Below are positions 20,951 through 46,315 of a stretch of DNA of 64,000 nt, piece after piece; position 1 is the first letter of the stretch, and each line of letters opens with the position of its first letter. The position numbers and the translations under genes are program-made. Location of the stretch: contig CM039463.1 in the NCBI GenBank assembly GCA_022414725.1, positions 92,379,247 to 92,443,246 on the forward strand, read 5' to 3'. This DNA is from Microglena sp. YARC. Taxonomy: Eukaryota; Chlorophyta; Chlorophyceae; Chlamydomonadales; Chlamydomonadaceae. The notes beneath the pieces were generated by a model. That model searched no databases. It was not told the origin of the DNA and saw only the letters and a program-made list of their open reading frames with translations.

Positions 20951-21795
20951 AACGCATCGTTCCCAAGGTAATTACGGCTTTCAGATACAGACTTGTCTAA
21001 CTGGCCCAACTGCACAACATTTCATTCAATTCCTGCTTTGATTTTCATGGGAAGAACACATAGTTCCCAAGGTAATTATGGCTTTCAGACACATTCTCGT
21101 CTTTCTGGCTCAACTGCACTTCATTTCATTCGATTCCTTGCATTGATCCTCATGGGAAGAATGCATCGTTCCCAACGTAAATATAGCTTTGACACAGACT
21201 TTTCTAACTGGCCCAACTGCACAACATTTCATTCGATTCCTTGCATTGATCCTCATGGGAAGAACACAGCGTTCCCAAGGTAATTATAGCTTACAGACAT
21301 AGCCTCATTTTACTGGCCCTACTGCACTTCATTTCATTTTATTCAATTCCTTGCATTGAACCTCCTCAGGGATATTATTATCAGATCAAGAAGAGGAAAT
21401 CTTACTCCTTTTTCTTTTCTCCTTTTTTCCCTCCCAAAACAGGATCCTTATTCCGATTTGGGTAGATTTGGGTAATTTTTAGTCAATTCCAGTTTTAAAA
21501 AAAAGCAGGTTTCTTATTCCGGCAATTTGTGCCAAAACGGGGTCTTGTATTCCGATCGGAAAATATTCCGGAAAAAAATATCCCTGGACCTCCTGGGAAG
21601 GATGCATCACTCCCAAGGTACTTATGGCTTTCGGACACAGTCTCGTTCAAATGGCCCAACTGCACTACATTTCATTCGATTCCTTGCTTTGATCCTCACG
21701 GGAAGAACGCATTGTTCCCATTGTAAATATGGCTTTCAGACACATTCTGGTCTTACTGGCCCAATTCCCCCACACTTCATTCGATTCCTTCCTGG
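20950..21795 (+). repeat. Tandem array of about 105 bp carrying a splice-donor-like junction
   Basis: Six units share GTTCCCAAGGTAATTATGGC, then CACTTCATTTCATTCGATTC and CATGGGAAGAA. Each starts with CCCAAG|GTAATT-like sequence, identical to the donor junction of candidate NLP exon 3, plus about 20 bases of preceding exon-like sequence. Unit starts are near 20960, 21067, 21170, 21269, 21610 and 21715. A family-2 MITE splits the array. Confidence 0.8.
21367..21586. mobile_element. MITE family 2, copy b (inside NLP array)
   Basis: Ends CAGGGATATT and ATATCCCTG. Flanks AACCTCCT and GACCTCCT agree at 7 of 8 positions. It is inserted in the middle of a unit of the donor-bearing array at 20.95-21.79 kb, so it postdates that array. 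Confidence 0.8.
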
Positions 21796-21939
21796 CTAAA
21801 TTTTAGACACGAAGGTTTATTCGGCTTTCAAAAAAACCAACTCTCAAATCATCCCTGAATTGCTTAAATTCCAATCATTTATGCTGCGCATTTGCAGAAG
21901 TGACAGCGACTTGCCTGCTTGTGCCTTCTCTGATGAGAG

Positions 21940-22400
21940 TGTGAGTAGTGAGGAGGGCGGTCTGCTTTTCCGAGGAATTGACTGAGGACGGTCCACTTTT
22001 CGAGAAGGATGGTCCCCTTTTCTAGGAGGTCGGTCCACTTTCGGAGGAATTGATAGAGGATGGTCCACTTTTCAAGGAATTGACGGAGGACTGTCCACTT
22101 TTCAAGAAGCATGGTCCTCATGTACAGGGGATAGGTCCACTTTCCGATGAATTGACATAGGATGGTCCATCTTTTGAGAAGGACGGTCCACTCTCCGAGG
22201 AATCGACGGAGGACTGTCCACTTTTCAAGAAGCATGGTCCACATGTACAGGGGGTAGGTCTACTTTCCGATGAATTGACAGAGCACGGTCCACTTTTCGA
22301 GAAGGATGGTCCCTTTTCCGAGGAATGTTTGGCGGAGGATGGTCCACTTTTCAAGAAGCATGGTCCACTTTACGAGAAATTAGCGGAGGTTGCCTGTCTG
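21940..22400 (+). repeat. GGTCCACTTTTCGAGAAGGA array
   Basis: About 16 degenerate units of 27-30 bp (GAGGAATTGACGGAGGA and TGGTCCACTTTTC-type halves). It begins directly after candidate exon 21898-21940, and an altered copy of that exon's end (TTCTCCGATGAGAGTTAGC) reappears at about 22395-22415. It may be another exon-edge-derived intron array. Confidence 0.7.
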
Positions 22401-22659
22401 TTACTTCTCCGATGAGAGTTAGCAGTGAGAAGGACGTAGCCCTAAATGGCCAAAAATTGTGCCCTGGTCCAAGAAGAGGAGAGTCCCTTTGGAAGAAAAA
22501 ATAGGCCTGTTGGAAAGAATAAGAGAGACCCCATCAGCCCATCATGAAAGAAACCCCTTCACCCTATCATGAAAGAAGAAGACAAAGAAAAAGAAGAAAA
22601 AATACAAAGAGACCTGTTTACAAAAATATTCGAAGAGACCCGAGATGCATTTTTTGGCG

Positions 22660-22862
22660 GAGCCCCCCCCTCCTGGGGGGCGGGAGCCCCCAGATTTACC
22701 CATTTGTCCGCCCAACTGACCTAGAAGAAGCCTGACACATCAGCCAACTGTCTCATATCTAACTGGCTCCGGTCAGCTCAATCGTTGCCACCTCTCGTTC
22801 CGTTGCCAAAACACTCCGCCAATTTTCCGCTCGCTTGCGACGCTGCATAGGACTTGTTCCTA
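22660..22862 (-). mobile_element. SINE-like 200-bp family, copy 1
   Basis: One of six copies in the window (others 34845-35056, 37089-37310, 42635-42832, 48776-48985, 49202-49425). Sense start AGTCCTATGCAGCGTCGC and end GGGGGCTCCGCCA, usually followed by a short A run, with a GC-rich hairpin (GGGGGCTCCCGCCCCC) near the 3' end. No target duplication could be confirmed and no tRNA-like head was seen, so the class is uncertain. Confidence 0.6.
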
Positions 22863-22869
22863 GAGTATT

Positions 22870-24060
22870 TTCAGAACAACCAAATTAAATGGGGGGTCTG
22901 GGGTAGCCCTGAAAAAGATTAGCAGTGAGACTGTTATTAACATGCTACAGTCGCATATCAAGCATTCTTGCAAGTGCGTCTCTGGTTGATTGAGCGTCTC
23001 TAGGCTGATTGTTTGTACCACTGTTTCATTCTTGGGCTACTCATAGCAGCTTCCCGCCAGCTCAAATAGCCAGCCACTGGGTCAAACCCATTAGTTGAAG
23101 TTGCATTGGAAAGCCTGCCATATCTGCTTTCATACACACTTCCTAGCTTCAGGTTTGGCTCAAGGACAGAGAAAGAGAGCTGTATAGAAGCTGGTATGTA
23201 TAGCCCAAAGAAGAAACAGTGTTTGTATCATTCTTGTGTGTCGGCGCATCTTACACCTAAGCTGTGGCTGAAGTGTGATGCCCATCTATTAGTAATGGGG
23301 AAGTTAGCCCCTCTTAATTGGTGGCTGACTTAACTGGGGGCTATCAATGGTTCATCATTTCACTGGACTGACGAAGGTGCTGGGTTCGAATCCCAACAGG
23401 TGCACTTAAATGTTCACGGTCGCTGTCAACCACCATGGTAGCACTGTCCAGGTAAAGTAGCTGTCTGCTCTCTACCGCCGTAAGACAGGGCTCCCTTACT
23501 ACCACACTCTACCAGGCGTTATCATTACTATATCGCAATACTCTTGGATCTGGGACGATCCAGGACGATATGGATACCCTCACGAGTTTCTACCCCCCCC
23601 CCCCCCCCCCCCCCCCCCTCCCCTGTTTCACTTTTTTAACTGGGGTAAACTTCCCGAGGACCACTTGTTCCTAGCCTCTATATGATCTAGCAGAGATCTG
23701 AAATCTCTAAATGGAAACCAAAGCACGATTTTGGACATGGAAGATGAGGCAGGTAGGGAGGTAAGGGTTTTAAACCCTAAAACTCCTGCCTGGGAATCTA
23801 TAAATGGCACCACGAAAAAATAATTTAAAAATGACGCGATAAGCATGAGTTTTTACTTGAAGGTTGAGACAGCTCCTTGTGCTTTCCTTTTAGTTTGAGC
23901 CCCTACCATGTTCGTATGTAGTATGTCCCTATAGAAGGCCTTGCCCTGGACATATCATACTTGAATTGAGAAGTAGGTTTTGCGATTCAATTGCAATTGC
24001 CTCTGATTGGTATGGATCAGCTGCGATCGCACTTATCCATCTTAGAGCTCTGGGTTGTAT
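22870..24060. other. No gene; SINE and poly-C run
   Basis: Apart from the tRNA-headed SINE at 23330-23540 and a poly-C run at about 23593-23618, I see only unassigned sequence, including a GAGCTGTATAGAAGCTGGTA-type dispersed motif near 23180. Confidence 0.4.
23330..23540 (+). mobile_element. tRNA-headed SINE with LINE-like tail, copy 1
   Basis: The head contains a B box (GGGTTCGAATCCC at about 23382). The body has GTCAACCACCATGGTAGC, and the tail ends CCAGGCGTTATCATT, the same end as the non-LTR element finishing at 60530. A second copy on the other strand lies at 38945-39135. This fits a SINE that borrows the 3' end of a partner LINE. Confidence 0.65.
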
Positions 24061-24475
24061 GGTATAGTATTACCCAGTTGACGATCGGACGGGTCTGAGG
24101 TTAGAACCCTCGCCAGGTTCACCAAATCTCAGATTTGCCGCATTGGAAGGGGTAGAGAACTTCCCTCCATGCTGTCGCGCGGTAGTCCAAGCTCAGGCGC
24201 TGAAGCCGAACTAGGCTATGGGGACATCGAAAAGACAGTCTCGAGATGTCAAGTTAGGCTAGTAGCAGGCTATCCTGCTATACTCCCCCCTCCTTTGAAA
24301 GGGAAGCGTCCTCGATTCCAGGCTCAGGTACACGATCCGGTCCCCGTCAGGACGCAACCTGGAGAGGGCCAGGGAAACCAAATAAACCCAACATGATAGC
24401 CATTCGCCAGTTTGTACACATGCATGCAAACGGGAGGGTTCCCTCAATCTCACACCTGTGGCACGGCGTACTAAT
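24060..24475 (+). mobile_element. Retroposon family with GGCGTACTA end, copy 1
   Basis: Contains a B-box-like GGTTAGAACCCTCGCC near 24100, a CGCGGTAGTCCAAGCTCAGG segment, and the tail GCATGCAAACGGGAGG to CACGGCGTACTAAT. A similar order occurs at 46990-47415. Isolated 3' tails (AAACGGG...ACGCCTTGTAATAAGGCGTACTA type) occur at 36655-36725, 45700-45760, 50655-50730 and 62275-62345. Confidence 0.55.
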
Positions 24476-24518
24476 TTTCAATTTCCGATTGCACTTATCC
24501 GTGATCTGTTCTTATATG

Positions 24519-24658
24519 TAGGGACAGGCATATCATATGATGTGGATCGAAGGCGAGTAGGATATCATACAAACTGCATCATATGATATTGTATACAAAT
24601 GGTAACTTTAGCCCAGTCAGACTGCCGGCACCATATGATATCATATTGCCGTTCCCTA
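24519..24658. mobile_element. MITE family 1, copy c (opposite orientation)
   Basis: Starts TAGGGACAGGCAT and ends GCCGTTCCCTA. Flanks CTTATATG and CTTATATT agree at 7 of 8 positions. The internal core is the reverse complement of copies a and b. Confidence 0.8.
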
Positions 24659-25067
24659 CTTATATTTGATCCGTTATTGTATGCGATTGTTATTATATGT
24701 GGTCTGCGATTGTTGTGATATGTGACTAAAGTACATTACATACAGCACATTAAATACAGTACAGTACATTACATACTGTACATAACATGCATACAGTACA
24801 TTACACACAGTAAAGTTTGGTAGGCGATTGTTGTTATATGTGGCTTAAGTTCATTACATTGTCACGCCAGTGATGACAGGCCAGTGTCTACCTAAGGTAA
24901 GCCCACTCCCCAACTTCAGGGGGGTCTTATATGTGTTTCTGGATCGTTACATGGTTTTCAGCCAACTCATGGCTGCTCACCGTCTTCCAATTCCAATCGA
25001 GATTCCCCTGGAAACCAGAGAGCATACTAAGCTGGCTGTGCCCGCTAATGTTAGATTAGGATTAAAA

Positions 25068-25130
25068 TGGGGCCAGGTAAATTTAAGTGTGGGTAAAGCT
25101 TCTTAGCACACTTAGATTTACTTGGCCCCT
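25068..25130. repeat. Short inverted repeat, 23-bp arms
   Basis: GGGGCCAGGTAAATTTAAGTG (about 25069) pairs with CACTTAGATTTACTTGGCCCC (about 25108-25128) around a 15-base loop. Confidence 0.65.
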
Positions 25131-25936
25131 ATAAGTATTAATTTATATGGCCTGGGTGCTGTCTTTTAGTTAATACTCATAGCAGGAGTGTACTGCTATG
25201 CACTCCTAGGCATCCCCACTATTTGTACAATATTTGTTTTGGAGAGATGTTAGCCTTAGTGGGCTAAGTCTCTCCTTAGTCTGGTAGTTAGATGGATTCC
25301 CCCCTATACTACAACACGGTTTTTCTTTACCGCTTTGAGCAGCAACTTCTAGGTAGCTCCCCTGGCTTGCTACCTAACAAAACCTAAAGCTACGTAATGC
25401 ACCTGGGAGCTGACAGAATCATCGCTCCAGTACTACTGATTTCTTGGGGCTCAGCCCAGTGGCTGGCTCATGGATCTGCCTAGGAGCTGCTCGGGTCGGA
25501 AGAGAAAAGCCATGGGCGACGGCACTGCCCACACCTGCCAATTATAATAATTATTGGCTTGGATCAACACATGGTTTTTCATGATTGTATTAATTCATGG
25601 TTTAGTCATTACACGACTAAACTTGTTTCTCAGGCCTGTCGTGAATGGTGTGTTTGAAGTGGCTGGTTTGAAATCCTGCACCATGAGCTTCAACTTGGTT
25701 ACATACGGTAGCTTCAGCCAGCAATTCGACTGCACTCAATTTTTTGAAATCCTGCACCATGCAGTGCGCACTGCAACGTTGCTATACTGCCTCTGCGTTT
25801 GGGATGTTGAATGTGGTTTAAAATGTACCCGCTCAAGCATGTAACTTGAGCCAAGTTATGATTTCAGGCTCCTACGAGTATAGCTTGTTTTAATTACATG
25901 GTCTATCAGCCTTGAGGCTGCTCAACGTCTGCTGAC

Positions 25937-26130
25937 CAGGGTACTACATTTTGTCAACTTGGTCGGCGCTTAAAGCGCACACACATCATATTGGTCAGCG
26001 CTTTGTAGTGCAATAAGCGCAAAAACTGCGCGCTGCGTCCACAGGGGGTTGAAACACTGCGCGAAACACGCAGTGGGGCTCAAAAAGCGTGCGCAAAATC
26101 GCGCTGCCGCGTGCACTTTGTAGTACCCTG
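25937..26130. mobile_element. MITE family 3, copy a (CAGGGTACT ends)
   Basis: Ends CAGGGTACTAC and GTAGTACCCTG. The inside is rich in AAGCGC/GCGCTT palindromes. A perfect 8-bp target duplication CTGCTGAC lies at 25929-25936 and 26131-26138. No coding capacity. Confidence 0.9.
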
Positions 26131-26239
26131 CTGCTGACAGAGTAAATATGGGTAGCATAAATATAACTGCACCACACTCCATAGTACGTAATATAAGCGC
26201 AGGGCTGCAGACAGTTTAAATACATGTCAAGGTCATAAC

Positions 26240-26434
26240 CAGGGTAATTCAAAGCACGCGCTTTTGCGCTTTTGAGCGCTGTCTTTTCGACCCCCTCATC
26301 GCTTTAAGCGCAGTTTTTTGCAACCCCCTGTGGGCGCTGCAAGCAATTTTTGCGCTTTTTGCACTACAAAGCGCAGTATTTTTGTTTTCAAGTGCGCTAA
26401 AGCGCTGGCCAATTTGGCCATTTGAAGTACCCTG
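26240..26434. mobile_element. MITE family 3, copy b (opposite orientation)
   Basis: Ends CAGGGTAATTC and GAAGTACCCTG. A perfect 8-bp target duplication GTCATAAC lies at 26232-26239 and 26435-26442. The body is the reverse of copy a. Confidence 0.9.
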
Positions 26435-26494
26435 GTCATAACATGTTCGTTTGGTCGAGGGTTGGTATCTCTCACCTACTTCGTATATTGTAGA

Positions 26495-26710
26495 AGGGGC
26501 AACACCATTCGAACTGAATCCTCCGTGTCGCTGGTTTGTGTCGGGAGACCCACCTCCTGGGGTGAAAGTCCAACTAAAATTAAATAAAAAAAGTCTGTAA
26601 AACGATTGTTCGGGGTTCAGTTCATCAGTGCTTTTTCTTTTTAAGCCCTTCCTATCAAGGTTGGGCAAGTCCCTTTAGCCTATTTGGCCTACCCCTGGGC
26701 GTCCAGCCCA
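26495..26710 (+). repeat. Composite dispersed repeat (two modules)
   Basis: Module 1 (26495-26575, also 27075-27155 and, reversed, 48247-48330) contains GACCCACCTCCTGGGGT. Module 2 (26597-26705, also 47717-47828 and, reversed, 27450-27560; partial reversed at 30478-30545) contains GGTTGGGCAAGTCCCTTTAG. Two module-2 copies end in TGGACTGTAACATAC. The modules are adjacent only here. These are probably 3' ends of retroposons. Confidence 0.6.
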
Positions 26711-27559
26711 GGGATAGACGGCTAGACGCCTGACATTTTTCCAGCTGACATCCTTCATATGTTGCGGCTCTCACCATTTGACGTTGCACATTTTTTCGAG
26801 GTCACTGAAGTCACTGAAAACGAACCATTAGAAAGCCGATATACCGAAATTGATGGCGGTTTATTTGACCTTAGGGGTACCGCCAAATCCCTGTAAGCTT
26901 GGTTTGTAAGCCAAACTTTGTTCGAGCCCAAACCAGGTATACAGCCAATGTTAGGGCACTAAGCTGCAATGCAAGTGCAACTGCAATACAAGTGCAGTAG
27001 AACTTTAAGGTCGCATTCAAGGTCAGAGCGGTTCAATCAGAATTGAAAGATCGTTTCAGCATCAGTTTTTTTTGTAAGAGTGGCAACGCCATCGCCAACC
27101 GAATCCTCGTATCTGTTTTGTGTCTGGAAACCCACCTCCTGGGGTAAAATCCCGGTCCAAAAACAATAGATGCTACAAGGACGTTGGGCGCTCAAGCGCT
27201 CCTACAGGCAGACCCTAGAGCGGCTGGCAAGGCTGATGGGAATTCTGAAGGCGAACATGCTGAGGGGGCATGACCTCTTGTGCTTCGTACTGCCGGACTG
27301 GAAACTTTGACGCTTCTCAAAGTTTTCTGGCAGAAGAAAGCTGGTTACACTGTAGATTGCAGGATGCCGTCATGTGCTACCGGTAGTATGGTGAGTAATT
27401 GAGTATGCTACCGGTACCGTAGTATGATGAGTATGCTACCGGTAGTATGCATGTATGTTACAGTCCAGGGGTAGGCCAAATAGGCTAAAGGGACTTGCCC
27501 AACCGTATAGGAAGGGCTTACAAGAAAAAGCACTGATGAACTGAACCCCAAACAATCGT

Positions 27560-29430
27560 TTAACCGACAAGGGGCTTGAGTGGGATGATAATTTAATTGT
27601 GCAATTATTATAGCATTTTCATACATTTTATTCAGTATTTTCATCCTTCAAAGGAATCAGGATTCATGACCAGCTTCATACTGGAGCTTTATCCACCAAT
27701 TCAGGTTCAATGTTCATTTTCTCAAAAATAGTTTTTTATCCTCAGCGTATTACGGACATTATAAAATGAAATGCAATATGATGAGAAAATCCAAACAAGT
27801 GTCCGGATGATGTTATTAAATAGCCTATTAGCAGCCTGAAGTCTCATAGTATATTATTTAATCACATGCCCCAAATAGTATTTATGTCTAGGCCAAGGAA
27901 TCGATATCTGAGTATGGGATATTGAGCGTGTTTTAAAATGTAACCGCCATGGCCAAGAAGGTGTTATAAAAAATGACCGCTCAAATATTGTCTTGCACTG
28001 TCAGCAAGTAAATGTGGCCCTGCGATTAAATATTCTCACCGTCTGCAGAAAATATGGGATGCAATCCCATGATTGGGTGTACGAGTTATTAGTTTAGGTA
28101 AGATTGAGACTCAATACTTCGATAGAGTTTACAAGAGGGTGCTATTTTATATAGACCCGTGGTACTAGGTCAAGGTCTACAGCGGGCCTGCCGGGGAAAC
28201 CCGACAGGTAGCACTAGCTAGCACGTGGCTCGTGGCTTGGCCTGGTAGTCACCCAGGCCGGCCACGCAGCTCCTTGTAACTCGCCAAGCTACAGCTACAT
28301 GCTGTGGCATAACAGTTTATGCCCAGTTGTTGGTCGGTCCCCTAAGGGGGACAGACCCATGCGATACTTGAGCGAAATCGTCAAATCCTCACATCTTCAA
28401 ATGCTGACAAACTCAAATCCTCTGATCTTCACATTTCCCAAGATCGCCGGTCAAATCAGCCGGCCTGAAATCTAAGCGACCCGTGTTCGATTCCCGTCGG
28501 GGGCGGATTACCTCGGAGGGCACTTTTTAGCGTACGTATCTCAGGGTTGCGGACTGTGAACGCGGCGTTTTCATTTGTCGTTACCCTACTGTCTTTTGGA
28601 CTCAATCTAGGGACCTTGAGCATGTCTACGATTTCCCCTTCAAAATTCGCTTCTTCATGCCTCTCGTAGCTCATTGCATCAGCGCATTGTGCTTGACAAG
28701 GAAATCTACTCTTTCGCACTAGTTCCTGCAGGTTGCGCAGTAGCAACTGTAGCCTCGGGAGTTGCTGCACCTGCCTCCAGGGAACTTCGGGAAGTCAGTG
28801 AGCTAATAAGTTCATTAGCCTTACAGGCCACCAAGTTGAATAATAATGCCATGCCATGCCAGTACCATGCATTGATTGATACATTGATTCTTGACCCCCC
28901 CCAATATTAAATTGTACGGATAAGTAAGCAACTGCTTGTGCATCCATCACCAGGGAGGCTGACACTGCTGCTTGACGAACATTGCACCATCCCCGGGGCC
29001 GACCTCCAGGGGACCCGCCAGGGCCCCCTACTATTTATCAGTGTAATATGCCTAGGCCCAGGATATTATTTATACCTAGGCCCAGTGCCTCGCTGGCAGA
29101 AGGAATCTGAGTTAGGGTCTACTCAGGGTTCATTGGGGACAGCTGTATTGTATCGCACCCTTATTTGAACTGCCAAAGACGGTGAGCAGCTAAACTTATG
29201 GCTGGATCCATGTGACAGTTCGAACAAATGATGGACGCTGACAACATCCCATCTATGGTCACTAATCTGCTTACCGTAATGTGCTCCTCGATTTCTGAAA
29301 TTTCGAGTTTATCTACTCGGGGACTTGGGAGTAGCAGAAGGCGAGAAGCCCAGAAATGGTTGAAAACAATACAACAATTTCACTCAATTCAACGTCCCAG
29401 CCTTATAACTAAGGGGAGAATGGATTCATG
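27560..29430. other. No confident gene
   Basis: Largely unassigned sequence. A B-box-like GTGTTCGATTCCCGT lies at about 28479, inside a possible SINE. A minus-strand frame at 28770-28456 is open for 104 codons but unrecognised. 27390-27445 repeats GTATGCTACCGGTAGTATG. Confidence 0.35.
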
Positions 29431-29437
29431 GTCACAT

Positions 29438-30440
29438 TACATTACATTACATTACATTACATTACATTACATTACATTACATGTTAAAGTCTACTTGACA
29501 CCGCGAGGGTGTATGAGACTCTGTGCTTTAAACAAAAAGAAAAAGCACCCACAAAGCAAAAAACCCCATTACATCAGGGGTGTGTCGAGGACAAACAAAC
29601 CAAACTCCCAACCACCGTTTTGGTGGCGTAGGTATTAAACCCCTTAGAGCCGGACCCAGATCTCAACCACTTACAGTGGCGGAGGTAAGAAGCTAACAAA
29701 TGAGAAGTCACAAGAAGAAGAAAAAAAGGGATGATAAATTACGGTGCCACTAAGCAGTCCAGGGCTTCCTGTCTTGCTCTTCTACAAGTAGAAAGATAGT
29801 CGGCTAGGTTGCTCCAAAAAGACTTAGTGCCATTTCCATTCATAAAGGTTCTGAATGTGGAATCGCAGAATTCCACATTCCATACGGTTAAGTTGGTATC
29901 CTCATGGACATGCCTATAAATATCTGTAAACAGCTTCTGGTAGCGGAGGCGAATATCATTATAAAAAGGGCACTCAAACATATGCATTTCATCCTCAGGT
30001 TTTTGGAACCCACACATTTGACAGTGTCTCATTGAGCGAGGGATGTGTGCTCTATCCACCACCCTCATTCTTTCTGTGTTCAGCCAATGGGAACCCATTC
30101 TAAACTGTGCTATAGAACGAATCTGATCCTGCTTATGTAAGGCGGATGTAAAGGGAATCAAGCCATTCTCATCATTGCTGTTGGCTGCGAACCATTTTTG
30201 GTATCGGAGGCGTTTAAAGCCAACCCTTCTCTCATCAGGGATGTCTCTAACTGCATTGGTGTCACTTGGGTACTTAAACCTCCATGACTCAAAAAATTCA
30301 GACATAATACCTTCGACATCGACAGCCTCCAAAATGTTGATGTTTTTCCTGGATCCTAGCTTGTGGAGAGCACAACGCAAGTCATGAACCCAGCCAGTGT
30401 TGGAGTCAAAAGATTCCTCAAGAGCCATTCTAATGAGATC
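29438..30440 (-). mobile_element. 5'-truncated non-LTR retrotransposon, C-terminal ORF and repeat tail
   Basis: The minus-strand frame 30428-29739 (229 residues, stop at 29739) has a C-terminal CX2C...HX4C knuckle (CQMCGFQKPEDEMHMFECP) typical of the post-RT region of LINE ORF2 proteins, with basic stretches before it. It is followed by about 250 bases of 3' UTR and ends in about nine copies of the pentanucleotide ATGTA (29438-29482 on the + strand as ACATT). Microsatellite tails are typical of several LINE clades. No RT or endonuclease domain remains, so the insertion is 5'-truncated near 30440. Confidence 0.75.
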
Positions 30441-30829
30441 GTCACGTAGAGCTACTGTTTACAGCACATGGTGTATGTCGTTACAGTCCAAATGTAGATC
30501 AAATTGGCTTAAAGGACTTGCCCAACCATAACAGGAGGGATTTTACAGCTCATGTTCACCCGCAGAGAGGCTGGATGGTATTTAAGCAGAAAGCAAAGAA
30601 AGCAAAGAATGCACGTACTAAGATGGCTGTCTAGTCCGTTTAGTTTGCCCCCTGCTTTATGCTACTAAAACAGAGTGTGCATATATATATGAGATCACCG
30701 AGCTGTTCAACGAGCTGTTCATAACATGTCGCACGGGGGGACATGGCATTTCGGAAGACGGTGAACAACTGACGTTGAACGTTGCACGTTGAACAACTAG
30801 CCAGCGTTCACATTTTCCTGGTAATTGTT

Positions 30830-31060
30830 TGAACTGCCGGAAACGGCGAGCAGCAGAATTGCTGGCTGAAGCTGGCTGGCTGCAGGAATTGCTGCAGAAC
30901 TGCTGGCTGGAGCTGGCATTCCAGAAGCTGGCATTCCATTCCTGTAGCTGGCTGGCTGCAGGAATTGCTGCAGAACTGCTGGCTGGACACCTGGCATTGC
31001 TGCAGAATTGCTGGCTGAAGCTGGCTGAAGCAACCAAGCTCAAGTTCAAGTTGAGCAACG
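30830..31060 (-). repeat. GCTGGCTGAAGCTGG expansion beside NDUFS8 3' end
   Basis: Tandem re-use of GAATTGCTGCAGAACTGCTGG and GCTGGCATTCCA pieces, starting from the widespread GAGCAGC...AATTGCTGGCTGAAGC motif. It lies within 20-240 bases downstream of the NDUFS8 stop codon, so is probably transcribed in the 3' UTR. Confidence 0.6.
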
Positions 31061-31072
31061 AATCAAATAAAC

Positions 31073-44556
<13,484 letters not shown>

Positions 44557-45900
44557 TGCGTTATAGAAAGGGGAGCTCCGACTGGGGCTCCTTCGTATCG
44601 ACTCTCGCCCAGTGCGAGCTGGAAATAGAAATAAAATATAAATAAGGCTCGTTAGCGAACGCGACGGTACCGTACCAGATAGAACACACACTAGTTCAAG
44701 CTCTAACGCTGGTGCCACTCTAGAGCGGCCTTTGTGTTCGCGTGAGTTTTTTGCAAAGAAGCTGCATGCTGTGTTGTACTGTACTGCTGAGGGGGCCTCG
44801 GGACCGGCTTGGGAATCCTCTCGAATGAAGAAGAAGTTTCGACGCAGAGGAGAACAGATGACTAATTTATACCCATCAGGAACACTTAAAGCGTCCACTT
44901 TCCCGTACTCCTAAACCCATGCCTCTTGGTGCTGATATCCCTGGCTTGCACGTCTCAGTCCAGTTCAGGAGGGGCTAATACGAAAACGAGCACTGATGAA
45001 CTCCTATAAATCTATAATCGTCTAATTACGTGTTTTTCTAGTCCCTTTGTTGTGGCTCTGAAGAGTTTACAACAGGGTCGTCTTGATGGTGGTATAAGTG
45101 CTACATTACATACCTTGGTGTCAACCAGATTCTACGTTGGAGCATTTTGGGGTTGCTTTTGGGGGGTAAAAAAGCTTATATTTGCACCCTCTACCCTCCC
45201 TTCTTGGAGTGTGTAAAACGCCTTGCCTCTTGCTTTCTTCCCCTTGTCCTCTTCCTAAACCTCCTACCAACTATTTTTCAGCTACAAACCCACGTGTAGG
45301 CCGAATCGAAAAGTCAAGAGGAGCGATACCGGTATTTAGTTCTTCCACCCTCTGTCTACCCACAAATTTCCAGGCGAAACAAGATCCCACGAATCCAGTA
45401 CCGGGAGGGACACTGTTCAATGGTGGCCAGTGGAGCAGGTGTAATTGGTAGTGGATTGGCAATCTCGCCAACTTACACGTACCTACTCCCTCGTTAAGGA
45501 GTGACTCCGTCGATCACATGTAATCCTTATGAGTCTAGGGCTAGCGAACGGAGACTGCCCTTTGAGGCAAAAATCTTTCTTGTAAAAACTGTAATTTTGA
45601 GGTTGGCAGCTTGGAAGCTTACAGGTATAACGGGTCACACAGGACGCCCTAGGTTACCCCAGCAAATAAAATCATGTACAATCGTACCAGGTGGCCTTTC
45701 TCCAGTATGTACACATGCATGCAAACTGGAGAGTACCTGTGCCACGGCGTACTAATCCCAATTTCGTACCAGATCGTGCTCAAACCGTAGAAATGGAAAT
45801 CATACGATAACAAGGTGAGCGCTTAATGTAATCAGTCAAAATCTAAAGGTTTGTATGACTTCTATTTGGCAATATGATTAGGGATCGGCAAATCATACGA
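44557..45900. other. NDUFS8 upstream region; no other gene
   Basis: The promoter of NDUFS8 should lie just above 44556; I see no clear TATA box. A minus-strand frame continues upstream of the chosen start to 44898, but the first 114 codons are not complex I-like. 45600-45760 holds a retroposon tail (GGCGTACTAAT end). Confidence 0.4.
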
Positions 45901-46066
45901 TTTTGACCAAAGGCGAGTATGATATCATATGATATCATACAAATTGCATCATATGATATTGTATATAAATGGTAACTTTAGCCTACTCAGACTGCCAGCA
46001 TCATATGGTATCATATGATATTTTATGATGACATGATATCGTATGATATCATATTGCCTATCCCTA
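45879..46066. mobile_element. MITE family 1, copy e
   Basis: Ends TAGGGATCGGCA and TGCCTATCCCTA. A perfect 8-bp target duplication AATATGAT lies at 45871-45878 and 46067-46074. Confidence 0.85.
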
Positions 46067-46093
46067 AATATGATCCCCACTTGAACTGGACAA

Positions 46094-46315
46094 CAGGGTC
46101 GTTCAGGAGGATCCCTAGCTCTGCGTCCTGAGACGCAACCAATTGTACAGCCTGCGTTCAGAGACACAACCAATTGCATAGCCTGCGTCCTGAGACGGAA
46201 CCGACCCATACGGACCCATAGCCTGGGTCCTGCGACGTAGCCAACCCACTGAAGCTGCAATGGACCCTTTGACGTTGCGTCTGGGACGGAGGACGCAGCG
46301 TCCTGAGCAACCCTG
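46094..46315. mobile_element. MITE family 4 (CAGGGT ends, GCGTC repeats inside)
   Basis: Ends CAGGGTCGTTCAGGA and TCCTGAGCAACCCTG, perfect 8-bp target duplication CTGGACAA (46086-46093, 46316-46323). Inside are four or more degenerate TGCGTCCTGAGACGCAACC units, related to 16505-16665. Confidence 0.88.

Noticed and set aside
44557..44898. Longer NDUFS8 N-terminus
   Set aside because: The open frame upstream of 44556 is unlike complex I precursors, and the ATG at 44556 starts a good mitochondrial presequence giving a normal length.
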